A DNA stretch of 10,853 bases from Chitinophagia bacterium (GTDB lineage: Bacteria; Bacteroidota; Bacteroidia; Chitinophagales; Chitinophagaceae): the NCBI GenBank assembly GCA_010027295.1, contig RGVM01000038.1:1-10853 (forward strand). The letters run 5' to 3'. The stretch's first letter is position 1; each line of letters starts with the position of its first letter. The position numbers and the translations under genes are program-made. A model generated the notes under the pieces. The model did not search any database. It was not told where the DNA came from and saw only the letters and a program-made list of their open reading frames with translations. Shown here one piece after another: positions 1 through 6,457 of the stretch.

Positions 1-712
1 CCTTGTCGAGATCCCAGTAGCGTTCGATATCGAGTTCGCGTTCGGAAGGTCGGAATCGAAGCAGGTGTCCGGGCGGGAGTTGGAGGATGCCCTCCCAGAA
101 GGTCAGTTCGGGGAACTGCGGGTGAAAGGTGAGGCCGAGGGAGAGGAAGTGCAGGAACATCGGTTCCTTCGGGATGCGGGCGATGCCGGCCGCCCAGAGG
201 GCTTTCATCTCGGAGGCGAAATGCAGTCGGGCAGTGGTTTCGTCGTAATGGAGGTATAGCGGTTTCTCGCCGAAGCGGTCGCGCGCGCACCAGAGTGTCT
301 GTTCACGATGGTCCCAGAGGGCGAAAGCGAACATGCCGTCGATGCGTTCCAGGCAGTCGCGTTCCCAGGCGTCCCAGGCGCAGGCGAGGACTTCCGTGTC
401 GGAGCGGGTATGGAAGGTGTAGCCCAGGCCCTGCAGTTGTTCGCGCAGTTCGACATGGTTGTAGACCTCCCCGTTGTGAACGATGCGGTACCGGTCGAGG
501 CAGTGCATGGGTTGGGCGGCACCGGAGGAGGCGTCAGTGATGGCCAGGCGCCGATGGGCGAGGCCGAGTTCCGGTCCTTCTCCGGATTCTACATATATAC
601 CCTCTCCATCGGGTCCGCGGTGACGGAGAGCGTCCGACATGCGAGAGAGCTTTTCCCGCAGGGATTCCACGCCTGTCTGCTCGGCAGAAAAGATGCCTGC
701 GATGCCGCACAT
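1..712 (-). CDS. asnB: Asparagine synthetase (glutamine-hydrolysing), N-terminal part, cut by the window edge
   Basis: This enzyme makes asparagine from aspartate, ATP and glutamine-derived ammonia in the cytoplasm. The reading frame begins MCGIAGIF, so Cys2 becomes the N-terminal nucleophile of the class II glutamine amidotransferase domain once Met is removed. Family motifs follow in order: HRGPDGEG (31-38), AHRRLAI (52-58), the glutamine-binding HNGEVYNH (79-86), RSDTEVL (103-109), and further on DRFGEKPLY and SEMKAL. No stop interrupts the 237 codons to the edge. The family is about 550-630 residues, so the synthetase domain lies outside the window. The ATG at 712 is chosen because Cys must be residue 2. 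It is transcribed away from the CoA-transferase gene, with the 19-bp repeat array between them. What is seen fits AsnB closely; another AsnB-type amidotransferase such as a cell-wall-modifying paralogue cannot be excluded from the N-terminus alone. Confidence 0.93.
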   Translation of the reverse strand, partial: MCGIAGIFSAEQTGVESLREKLSRMSDALRHRGPDGEGIYVESGEGPELGLAHRRLAITDASSGAAQPMHCLDRYRIVHNGEVYNHVELREQLQGLGYTFHTRSDTEVLACAWDAWERDCLERIDGMFAFALWDHREQTLWCARDRFGEKPLYLHYDETTARLHFASEMKALWAAGIARIPKEPMFLHFLSLGLTFHPQFPELTFWEGILQLPPGHLLRFRPSERELDIERYWDLDK

Positions 713-716
713 GGGG

Positions 717-724
717 TAAAAGTA
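717..724 (-). promoter_or_regulatory. Possible -7 box of asnB (TACTTTTA)
   Basis: On the minus strand TACTTTTA matches the Bacteroidota -7 consensus TAnnTTTG except for the last base. It ends four bases before the asnB ATG, which would place the transcription start at or next to the start codon. I see no clear TTTG -33 element. The call rests on the box and on the same spacing at the gene starting at 10436. Confidence 0.4.
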
Positions 725-768
725 TGCGTTTCGGACATCGCACCCCTCCGGCACTCGGGTCTTCCAGA

Positions 769-901
769 GGTTTTGAGAACCGGGTGGAGTTTTGAGAAGT
801 GCGGGGGGTTCTCAAAACCCGGGGTGGTTCTCAGAACTCCCCCCGGTTCTGAGGACATATGGGGGTTTTGAGAAGTGGGGGTGGTTCTCAAAACCTACAG
901 G
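769..901. repeat. Seven-unit array of 13-bp quasi-palindromes with an exact 19-bp period
   Basis: Sites start at 769, 788, 807, 826, 845, 864 and 883. Each fits GGTTYTSARAACC, a palindrome around a single central base: GGTTTTGAGAACC (769), AGTTTTGAGAAGT (788), GGTTCTCAAAACC (807), GGTTCTCAGAACT (826), GGTTCTGAGGACA (845), GGTTTTGAGAAGT (864), GGTTCTCAAAACC (883). The first and third forms are exact reverse complements, so sites occur in both orientations. The 6-bp spacers vary but are mostly G runs (GGGTGG, GCGGGG, CGGGGT, CCCCCC, TATGGG, GGGGGT). Sites 2 and 3 can form a perfect 10-bp stem (789-798 with 809-818), and sites 6 and 7 an 11-bp stem (864-874 with 885-895). The array fills the divergent asnB/CoA-transferase region and ends where the putative -33 of the latter begins. 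It could be an operator array for a dimeric protein, or a dispersed intergenic repeat; the sequence does not decide. Confidence 0.9.
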
Positions 902-935
902 TTGGGTGTCCGGGGAGTCTGTGGCTCTATCTTTG
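902..935 (+). promoter_or_regulatory. Promoter of the CoA-transferase gene (TTG / TATCTTTG)
   Basis: TATCTTTG at 928-935 is a perfect TAnnTTTG -7 box. A TTG at 902-904, 23 bases upstream, may serve as a reduced -33 element and directly abuts the last unit of the 19-bp array. The box lies 18 bases before the ATG at 954, similar to the 20 bases seen for ispG. This supports the ATG at 954 over starts inside the repeat array. Confidence 0.65.
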
Positions 936-953
936 TCTTGCAACCGAAGCGAA

Positions 954-2246
954 ATGACGAAAGAGTTCCCATATGTGCGTGCGGAGGAGGCCTTGTCCGT
1001 AGTCGCCTCGGGCGACAGGGTCTTCGTGCAGGGGAGTGCGATGACCCCCGTCTACCTACTGAATGAGTTGGCGAAGCAGTCCGGCAGACTGCGGGACGTC
1101 GAGCTTGTATGCATCACGGTGCAGGGGGACTTGGACGTCTGCCGGCCGGAGCTTGCCTCATCCTTCCGTTTCAATTCAATGTTCGTATCTGCCGCCCTAC
1201 GCGATGCCGTAGCCGAGGGCCGGGCCGACTATATCCCCGTATTCCTGAGCGAGATACCGGAGTTGTTCCGGCAGGGCTTCCTGCCGCTCGACGTGGCCAT
1301 CGTACAGGTCTCGGTGCCGGACGCGCACGGCTTCTGCTCGCTGGGCGTGTCGGTCGACGTGGCCCGTAGCGCGGTGGACACGGCCCGTCACGTCATCGCA
1401 CAGGTGAACCCGAACGTGCCGCGTACGCATGGCGACGGGATGGTCCATGTCTCGCGGCTGCATTCGATGGTGTGGTGCGAGGACCGGCTGCCCGAGGTCG
1501 ACTACGCATCGCGCGTCACCGATGTCGAACGCCGCATCGGACGGCATATCGCAGCCATCGTGGAGGATGGCGCCTGCCTGCAGATGGGTATTGGCGCCAT
1601 TCCCGACGCCATGCTCGCCTGTCTGGACGGTCACCGCGACCTCGGTGTGCATACCGAGATGTTCTCCGACGGGCTCCTGCCGCTCATCGAGAAGGGCGTC
1701 GTCAACAACAGCCGAAAGCATATCCATCCCCACAAGACCGTCTCGGGCTTCGCGCTGGGCTCGAGGAGGTTGTACGACAAGGTGCATGACAACCCCTCCT
1801 TCCAGTTCCTCGACATAGACTATGTGAACGATCCGCACGTGATCCGCCGCAACCCGAAGGTGGTGGCCGTCAACAGCTGCGTGGAGGTGGACCTGACGGG
1901 GCAGGTCTGTTCCGATTCCATCGGAAGCCTCCAGTATTCAGGGGTGGGTGGACAGATGGACTTCATGCGCGGCGCCTCGCTATCGGAGGGCGGCAAGCCC
2001 GTCATCGCCCTGCCCTCGCGTACGCATCGGGGACAGTCGCGCATAGTCCCCTTTCTGAAGCCGGGTGCGGGTGTGGTGACGACGCGCGCGCACCTGCACT
2101 GGGTGGTGACGGAGTTCGGTGCGGCGAATCTTTTTGGGAAGAACCTGCGGCAGAGGGCCTCCGCATTGATCGCCCTGGCGCATCCCGACGACCGGGAGAT
2201 GCTGGAGCGCGCCGCGCATGAGCGTTTCCGTGTCTTCCCCGGATGA
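954..2246 (+). CDS. Acetyl-CoA hydrolase / 4-hydroxybutyrate CoA-transferase family protein
   Basis: This is a 430-residue family I CoA-transferase, expected to move CoA between acyl-CoA and a carboxylate (acetate, butyrate, 4-hydroxybutyrate or succinate) or to hydrolyse acetyl-CoA, through a glutamyl-CoA thioester. The likely catalytic glutamate is Glu235 in VHTEMFSDG, close to the position known for 4-hydroxybutyrate CoA-transferase (Glu238). Other family motifs are GIGAIPDAM (212-220), GVGGQMDF (330-337) and VVTEFGAANLFGK (384-396) in the C-terminal domain. Length is usual for the family. The start at 954 sits 18 bases after a TATCTTTG box; upstream in-frame starts would translate the repeat array. 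It diverges from asnB and converges on the acpH-like gene, with only 7 bp between stop codons and no visible terminator. The acyl specificity cannot be read from sequence. Confidence 0.9.
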   Translation: MTKEFPYVRAEEALSVVASGDRVFVQGSAMTPVYLLNELAKQSGRLRDVELVCITVQGDLDVCRPELASSFRFNSMFVSAALRDAVAEGRADYIPVFLSEIPELFRQGFLPLDVAIVQVSVPDAHGFCSLGVSVDVARSAVDTARHVIAQVNPNVPRTHGDGMVHVSRLHSMVWCEDRLPEVDYASRVTDVERRIGRHIAAIVEDGACLQMGIGAIPDAMLACLDGHRDLGVHTEMFSDGLLPLIEKGVVNNSRKHIHPHKTVSGFALGSRRLYDKVHDNPSFQFLDIDYVNDPHVIRRNPKVVAVNSCVEVDLTGQVCSDSIGSLQYSGVGGQMDFMRGASLSEGGKPVIALPSRTHRGQSRIVPFLKPGAGVVTTRAHLHWVVTEFGAANLFGKNLRQRASALIALAHPDDREMLERAAHERFRVFPG

Positions 2247-2253
2247 GGTCGGG

Positions 2254-2772
2254 CTACGCCTCGAAGGAAGAGGCATAGGCGTGGACCTCGGGCATGAAGG
2301 CCTTGTAGCATTCCAGCAGCCGATCGCGGTGCCCCTCGAAGAGCCGCATGGCGGTGATGCTGTCATCGAGGTAAAGGGCTCTGCGCACAAGTCCCCCGAA
2401 GCTTTTCTCGAGTCCCCAGGTAAAGCGGTAGTTGTACAGCCAGTTCTGCGACTTCATCCAGGGCAGCATGGCAGCAAAACGTTCGGGCAGTAGGGCTTGG
2501 TGGTCGTCCAGGGTCTGATATACGCCCTGCACGAAACGGGCGAGCCCCTTATCCGAGAAATGCAGGGCGTCGGACGCGAGGAAGTGATCGTATACGACGT
2601 CGACGAAGGCTGTGGCATAGAGTCGGTAGTGGGAGCGGAACACCTCTTTCGCCTCGCGTGTGGCCGGGTGCGTGTCGGTGAAAGCGTCGATGGCTCGGTG
2701 GAGCCGGATGCCTTTCCGGATATTGTCGGGGAATGCGTGCTGGCCGGCGCCCTTGACGAAATCGCTCACCAT
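2254..2772 (-). CDS. acpH: ACP phosphodiesterase (AcpH-like), remaining intact frame; N-terminus interrupted
   Basis: AcpH removes the phosphopantetheine group from acyl-carrier protein. The 172-residue frame from the ATG at 2772 (MVSDFVKG) carries the conserved body of the family: GIRLHRAIDAFTDTHP, VVYDHFLA, and the QNWLYNYR and LYLDD regions, ending with TAG. E. coli AcpH is 193 residues and starts about 20 residues earlier. Those 20 codons are present upstream (2773-2832) in frame and recognisable, but contain a TAA. Either translation now begins at 2772, losing the first conserved segment, or the gene is a recent pseudogene. The C-terminal body shows no other lesion. It converges on the CoA-transferase gene. 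Some members of this family are annotated only as DUF479, so the phosphodiesterase activity is assigned by family. Confidence 0.75.
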   Translation of the reverse strand: MVSDFVKGAGQHAFPDNIRKGIRLHRAIDAFTDTHPATREAKEVFRSHYRLYATAFVDVVYDHFLASDALHFSDKGLARFVQGVYQTLDDHQALLPERFAAMLPWMKSQNWLYNYRFTWGLEKSFGGLVRRALYLDDSITAMRLFEGHRDRLLECYKAFMPEVHAYASSFEA

Positions 2773-2832
2773 GTTGCCTACGGTAAGACCCGGGTCGTTG
2801 AAGGATAGTTACGCGTATGCCAGGAAGTTCAC
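2773..2832 (-). pseudogene. acpH: Interrupted first 20 codons of acpH (GTG start, TAA at codon 8)
   Basis: Reading the minus strand from the GTG at 2832 gives (V/M)NFLAYA-stop-LSFNDPGLTVGN followed directly by the frame at 2772. The family start is MNFLAH-x-YLS, so the TAA at 2809-2811 replaces a conserved tyrosine, the usual His6 reads Tyr, and the start codon is GTG instead of ATG. Apart from these the segment aligns residue by residue, so no frameshift is needed. Substitution at one base (TAC or TAT to TAA) explains the stop. A base-call error is the alternative. Confidence 0.75.
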
Positions 2833-2836
2833 AGCG

Positions 2837-2844
2837 TGAAGGTA
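2837..2844 (-). promoter_or_regulatory. Weak -7-like box before the acpH GTG (TACCTTCA)
   Basis: TACCTTCA differs from TAnnTTTG at two positions and ends four bases before the GTG at 2832, the same distance seen for the boxes at 717-724 and 10441-10448. It would be consistent with GTG being the ancestral start position. There is no -33 match, so this is tentative. Confidence 0.25.
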
Positions 2845-2905
2845 GGCAGAAGCGGGGTGCGGATCCTTCCGTGAGCCACTGCTTCACCGGGGGCGGTTTG
2901 GGTGT

Positions 2906-3031
2906 GGGTGCCACGGCTCGCAGCTTCTCACGGAGAGTGGTCGCAAGGTGTTGCCGAAAGGGGATCTGTCAAGCTCGCAGGCGTGGCACCCGGGACGGTG
3001 CCACGCGGAACCCGTTCAACGTGCCACGCGG
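2906..3031 (+). repeat. 126-bp direct repeat, copy 1
   Basis: This block recurs at 3144-3269, 238 bp downstream, with 3 mismatches in 126 bases (2921, 2983 and 2986 differ). It opens with GGGTGCCACG (2906-2915), which is a perfect 10-bp inverted repeat of CGTGGCACCC (2982-2991). It closes with two tandem GTGCCACGCGG units at 2998 and 3021. Outside the block similarity stops abruptly on both sides. No convincing coding frame is preserved between the two copies and no transposase is nearby, so it looks like a dispersed non-coding or palindromic intergenic element. Confidence 0.9.
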
Positions 3032-3035
3032 AACC
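2998..3035 (+). repeat. Two tandem 15-bp units, 23-bp period (GTGCCACGCGGAACC)
   Basis: GTGCCACGCGGAACC occurs at 2998-3012 and 3021-3035, separated by CGTTCAAC. In the second 126-bp copy the same pair is at 3236-3250 and 3259-3273, where the last unit reads GTGCCACGCGGTATC. The octamer GTGCCACG also lies at 2908 and 3146, and inverted at 2982 and 3102. The region between the 126-bp copies adds an inverted pair CCGTGGCACC (3101-3110) and GGTGCCACGG (3145-3154). Confidence 0.85.
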
Positions 3036-3143
3036 TCTCGGTTGCGCTACGTGAAGGCCATGAGTTTGTCAAGGCCAGCCGGCGGGGCTAAGAAGCATCT
3101 CCGTGGCACCGTTCCCGACGCTTCGGTGGGGATCCAGAGACTC

Positions 3144-3269
3144 GGGTGCCACGGCTCGAAGCTTCTCACGGAGAGTGGTCGCAAGGTGTTGCCGAAAGGG
3201 GATCTGTCAAGCTCGCAGGCATGACACCCGGGACGGTGCCACGCGGAACCCGTTCAACGTGCCACGCGG
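3144..3269 (+). repeat. 126-bp direct repeat, copy 2
   Basis: This is the second copy of the block at 2906-3031. Two of its three differences (3221 and 3224) fall in the inner inverted-repeat arm, which becomes CATGACACCC and no longer pairs fully with GGGTGCCACG at 3144-3153. The copy ends 107 bp before the ATG of the deoxyhypusine-synthase-like gene. The whole stretch 2833-3376 holds these repeats and, I believe, no gene. Confidence 0.9.
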
Positions 3270-3350
3270 TATCTTTAACGGGGAGGCACGCAAAATCGAA
3301 GGAGAGGCAAGGGCAACCTGTCGTAACACGGCCCCTTCCCCGAATTGACC

Positions 3351-3358
3351 TAATTTCG
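3351..3358 (+). promoter_or_regulatory. Possible -7 box of the DHS-like gene (TAATTTCG)
   Basis: TAATTTCG has one mismatch to TAnnTTTG and lies 18 bases before the ATG at 3377, the same spacing as the CoA-transferase promoter. A second candidate, TATCTTTA at 3270-3277, starts exactly where copy 2 of the 126-bp repeat ends. Neither has a clear -33 element. Confidence 0.4.
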
Positions 3359-3376
3359 TGCCCCAAAACCGAGCGC

Positions 3377-4318
3377 ATGAGCAAGGGCCCCGTCTCCCAC
3401 TTCATCCAGCACCACTACCGACATTTCAACGCTGCCGCCCTGGTGGATGCCGCCAAGGGATATGAGCAGCACCTCCTCGAGGGGGGCAGGATGCTCGTCT
3501 CCCTCGCCGGCGCCATGAGCACCGCCGAGCTGGGCGTGTCGCTGGCCGAGATGATCCGCCAGGGGAAAGTCGACATCATCAGCTGCACCGGCGCCAACCT
3601 AGAGGAGGACGTGATGAACCTCGTGGCCCACTCGCATTACAAGCGCATCCCCCACTACCGCGACCTCACGCCCCAGGACGAGTGGGACCTCCTCGAGAAC
3701 CACTACAACCGCGTCACCGACACATGCATCCCGGAAGAAGAGCAATGGAAGGAGGCTGAGGCCAGGGGCGAGCGCTACTTCCCGCATGAGTTCCTGTATA
3801 AGACCGTCCTCAGTGGCGACCTCGAGCAGTACTACGAGATAGACCCCAGGGACAGTTGGATCGTGGCTGCTGCAGAACGCAACCTGCCGATCGTCGTGCC
3901 GGGTTGGGAGGACAGTACCACTGGCAACATCTTCGCCAGCTATGTGATCAAGGGAGAGTTGCAGGCGAGTACCGTCAAGAGCGGCATCGAATACATGGTT
4001 TGGCTGGCCGACTGGTACCGCCAGCACAGCGAGGGCAAGGGCGTCGGCTTCTTCCAGATCGGCGGAGGCATCGCGGGTGACTTCCCCATCTGCGTCGTGC
4101 CCATGATGTACCAGGACCTCGAATGGCACGACGTGCCCTTCTGGAGTTATTTCTGCCAGATCAGTGACTCTACCACCTCCTACGGCTCCTATTCCGGTGC
4201 TGTGCCTAACGAGAAGATCACATGGGGCAAGCTCGACGTGAACACGCCGAAGTACATTGTCGAGAGTGATGCCACCATCGTGGTTCCGCTCATCTTCGCC
4301 TATCTGCTCGGCTGGTGA
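3377..4318 (+). CDS. Deoxyhypusine-synthase-like protein
   Basis: This is a 313-residue member of the deoxyhypusine synthase fold. The eukaryotic enzyme uses NAD and spermidine to modify a lysine of eIF5A. Bacteria lack eIF5A, so the role here is unknown; a polyamine reaction such as homospermidine formation is plausible, since plant homospermidine synthase arose from this family. Visible motifs are [18 protein letters not shown] (68-85), [12 protein letters not shown] (175-186), [10 protein letters not shown] (228-237), [14 protein letters not shown] (273-286) and DATIVVPLI (298-306). The segment NEKITWGK matches human DEAVSWGK, so the catalytic lysine is kept as Lys285 along with Glu279 and Trp283. 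The human active-site His288, in GGGVVKHHI, has no counterpart: here the segment is GGGIAGDFP. The ATG at 3377 gives the usual family N-terminus; upstream starts run into the repeat. It is followed 40 bp later by kbl and probably heads an operon. Confidence 0.88.
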   Translation: MSKGPVSHFIQHHYRHFNAAALVDAAKGYEQHLLEGGRMLVSLAGAMSTAELGVSLAEMIRQGKVDIISCTGANLEEDVMNLVAHSHYKRIPHYRDLTPQDEWDLLENHYNRVTDTCIPEEEQWKEAEARGERYFPHEFLYKTVLSGDLEQYYEIDPRDSWIVAAAERNLPIVVPGWEDSTTGNIFASYVIKGELQASTVKSGIEYMVWLADWYRQHSEGKGVGFFQIGGGIAGDFPICVVPMMYQDLEWHDVPFWSYFCQISDSTTSYGSYSGAVPNEKITWGKLDVNTPKYIVESDATIVVPLIFAYLLGW

Positions 4319-4358
4319 ACCCCGAGCCTCCCGGCCTGTTATCCATCAAACACCGACC

Positions 4359-5546
4359 ATGAACGAAGCACTGGTACTTAGGCTCTCTGAGGAGCTCTCC
4401 GAGATCGAACGCTCTGGCCTCTACAAGCGGGAACGCATCATCGAGAGTGCCCAGGGCCCCGAGATCCGCGTTGACGGGCGCCAGGTCATCAACCTCTGCG
4501 CCAACAACTACCTCGGACTGTCCTCCCACCCCAGAGTCCTCGAGGCCGCCAAGAAATACATCGACAACCGAGGCTTCGGCCTCAGCAGCGTACGTTTCAT
4601 CTGCGGGACGCAGGACATCCACAAGGAGCTCGAGGCCAAGATCTCGGGATTCCTCGGCACCGAAGACACCATCCTCTACGCCGCCGCCTTTGACGCCAAC
4701 GGGGGTGTCTTCGAACCGCTCTTCGGCGAACCCGACGCCATCATATCCGACGAGCTCAACCACGCCTCCATCATCGACGGCGTGCGCCTCTGCAAGGCCC
4801 GACGCTACCGATACCTGCACAATGACATGGCCGACCTCGAGAAGCAGCTGCAGGCGGCCGCCGACGCCCGCAGTCGCATCATCGTGACCGACGGGTCGTT
4901 CAGCATGGACGGCACCATCGCGCAGCTCGACCGTATCTGCGAGCTGGCCGACCGCTACGACGCGGCCGTCATGGTCGACGAGTGCCACTCCACCGGCTTC
5001 CTGGGTAAGACGGGTCGCGGCACCCACGAGTACCGCGGCGTCATGGGCCGCATCGACATCATCACCGGCACCCTCGGCAAGGCCCTCGGTGGCGCCTCCG
5101 GCGGATTCACCAGCGGCCGGAAGGAGGTCGTCGAGATGCTCCGCCAGCGCAGCCGCCCCTACCTCTTCTCCAACACCCTGGCCCCCAGCATCGTGGGCGC
5201 CTCCATCGCCGTGCTCGACATGCTCAGCGAGACCACCGAGCTGCGCGACCGCCTCGAATGGAACACGCGTTATTTCCGCGAACAGATGACCAGGGCCGGC
5301 TTCGACATACGCCCCGGCGACCACCCCATAGTACCCATCATGCTCTACGAGGCCACCGTCGCACAGGAGATGGCCGACCGCATGCTCAAGGACGGCATCT
5401 ACGTCATCGGTTTCTTCTACCCGGTAGTGCCCAAAGGCAAGGCCCGCATTCGCGTACAGCTGAGCGCCGCCCATGACAAGCAGATGCTCGACAGGGCCAT
5501 CGACGCCTTCACCCGCGTAGGCCGCGACATGAGCGTCATCCGCTGA
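4359..5546 (+). CDS. kbl: Glycine C-acetyltransferase (2-amino-3-ketobutyrate CoA ligase)
   Basis: This PLP enzyme cleaves 2-amino-3-ketobutyrate with CoA to glycine and acetyl-CoA, the second step of threonine breakdown. The 395-residue protein follows E. coli Kbl (398 residues) almost throughout: [15 protein letters not shown] (44-58), [16 protein letters not shown] (77-92), [22 protein letters not shown] (131-152), TDGSFSMDG (177-185) and [14 protein letters not shown] (236-249). Lys241 is the PLP-binding lysine, and Asp207 and His210 lie in VDECHSTGF where E. coli has VDDSHAVGF. The long near-identity in [21 protein letters not shown] distinguishes it from BioF or serine palmitoyltransferase, its closest alternatives. 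The ATG at 4359 fits the family start. Threonine dehydrogenase (tdh), the usual partner, is not in the window. It lies 40 bp after the DHS-like gene and 22 bp before the beta-lactamase-like gene, so co-transcription is likely. Confidence 0.95.
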   Translation: MNEALVLRLSEELSEIERSGLYKRERIIESAQGPEIRVDGRQVINLCANNYLGLSSHPRVLEAAKKYIDNRGFGLSSVRFICGTQDIHKELEAKISGFLGTEDTILYAAAFDANGGVFEPLFGEPDAIISDELNHASIIDGVRLCKARRYRYLHNDMADLEKQLQAAADARSRIIVTDGSFSMDGTIAQLDRICELADRYDAAVMVDECHSTGFLGKTGRGTHEYRGVMGRIDIITGTLGKALGGASGGFTSGRKEVVEMLRQRSRPYLFSNTLAPSIVGASIAVLDMLSETTELRDRLEWNTRYFREQMTRAGFDIRPGDHPIVPIMLYEATVAQEMADRMLKDGIYVIGFFYPVVPKGKARIRVQLSAAHDKQMLDRAIDAFTRVGRDMSVIR

Positions 5547-5568
5547 GCGCCACCCCACCCCCACACCG

Positions 5569-6381
5569 ATGATCCCCAGACAGCTACTCGTCCTCCTGCT
5601 GGCCGCCACCCTGGGCGGTTGCGCATCCAACAACGTCGACATCGACAACGACCTCGCCCGCCACTTCGGGAAGGAGGGCGCGACAGGCACTTTCGGCATG
5701 TTCGACAACAGCCGCGGTCGCTTCACCATCTACGATATGGAGCGGTTCCGCCGACGCTACAGCCCGGCATCCACCTTCAAGATCGTCAACGCCCTCGTAG
5801 GCCTGCAGACGGGCCGCCTCACCACCGACAGCTCGGTCATACCCTGGGACGGCACCGTCCGCGAAATGCCGGAATGGAACCAGGACCTCTCCCTCTACCG
5901 CGCCTTCCGGCTGTCCTCCTACGGGCATTTCCAGAGCCTCGCCCGAAACATCGGCCGCGACACCCTGCAGTACTGGCTCGACACCCTCAAGTACGGCAAC
6001 ATGCGCATCGGGCCGCAGGTCGACGCCTTCTGGCTCAACGACACCCTCCGCATCTCCCCCGACGAACAGCTGGGCCTCGTGAAACGCCTGTACTTCCGTC
6101 AGCTGCCCTTCCGCGCCAGCGTGCAGGAGTCGGTCAAGAAGATGATGATACAGGAGAACAACGCCACCTACCAGCTCGCCTACAAGACCGGCCTCGGCCG
6201 GACCGACAAGGGGAAACCCCTGGCATGGGTCGTGGGCTGGATAGAAGAGAGCCGGCATGTCTACCCCTTTGTGCTGAACGTGGAGATGGCCGATGACAGG
6301 GCCGACGCTCTCGTCGAAGCCCGCATCCGCATCCTGCGGGCCATCCTGGCAGACATCGGCTTCTTCCGAGGCCGAATGTGA
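5569..6381 (+). CDS. Class D beta-lactamase-like lipoprotein (OXA family)
   Basis: This 270-residue protein has an N-terminal lipoprotein signal (LLVLLLAATLGGC, lipobox Cys18), so it should be anchored in an envelope membrane. Class D motifs appear in order: STFK with nucleophile Ser68 and Lys71, the lysine that is carboxylated in OXA enzymes; YGN at 142-144; FWLNDTLRISPDEQ (154-167) containing the Trp155 expected near that lysine; and KTG at 206-208, followed by AWVVGWIEE (219-227). The S-x-V motif position reads Ser116-Ser-Tyr118 instead of Ser-x-Val. Spacing and length match OXA enzymes (about 265 residues), so it is most likely a chromosomal serine beta-lactamase hydrolysing penicillins; a penicillin-binding transpeptidase or sensor is the alternative. 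It starts 22 bp after kbl and has no promoter of its own that I can see. Its GC content matches its neighbours, so there is no sign of recent acquisition. Confidence 0.88.
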   Translation: MIPRQLLVLLLAATLGGCASNNVDIDNDLARHFGKEGATGTFGMFDNSRGRFTIYDMERFRRRYSPASTFKIVNALVGLQTGRLTTDSSVIPWDGTVREMPEWNQDLSLYRAFRLSSYGHFQSLARNIGRDTLQYWLDTLKYGNMRIGPQVDAFWLNDTLRISPDEQLGLVKRLYFRQLPFRASVQESVKKMMIQENNATYQLAYKTGLGRTDKGKPLAWVVGWIEESRHVYPFVLNVEMADDRADALVEARIRILRAILADIGFFRGRM

Positions 6382-6429
6382 GGCGGATGCAGCCCATCTC
6401 CCCATCTCGCCCTGCCAAGGCGGACGCCT

Positions 6430-6437
6430 TACCTTTG
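6430..6437 (+). promoter_or_regulatory. Promoter -7 box of ispG (TACCTTTG)
   Basis: TACCTTTG is a perfect TAnnTTTG match, located 20 bases before the ATG at 6458. A convincing TTTG -33 element is not seen about 20 bases further upstream. The box lies in the 76-bp gap after the beta-lactamase-like gene, so ispG can be transcribed separately from the kbl group. Confidence 0.75.
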
Positions 6438-6457
6438 CAGCGAATAAACTCCGCCCC

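Noticed and set aside
769..901. CRISPR array
   Set aside because: Conserved units are only 13 bp, spacers 6 bp and no cas genes are present; CRISPR repeats and spacers are each over 20 bp.
792..953. In-frame extension of the CoA-transferase through the repeat array (start at 792)
   Set aside because: The 54 extra residues merely translate the 19-bp repeat. The family N-terminus begins at 954, 18 bp after a TATCTTTG box, which would itself lie inside the extended gene.
2258..2274. Hairpin GCCTC/GAGGC as a terminator between the convergent genes
   Set aside because: It lies inside the acpH coding region, the stem is only 5 bp and no T run follows.
2998..3035. parS centromere sites
   Set aside because: The units match the parS palindrome TGTTCCACGTGGAACA at only 12 of 16 positions and the central CACGTG is CACGCG, so the palindrome is broken. 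No parA/parB gene is visible.
2817..3224. Plus-strand 135-codon open frame across the 126-bp repeats
   Set aside because: The two repeat copies are read in different frames, there is no recognisable domain, and the Arg/Ser-rich composition is typical of chance frames in GC-rich DNA.
4290..5729. Long minus-strand open frame opposite kbl (479 codons)
   Set aside because: It is antisense to a gene with family-wide conservation, and its Gly/Ala/Val/Asp-rich composition is the usual shadow of a GC-rich gene.
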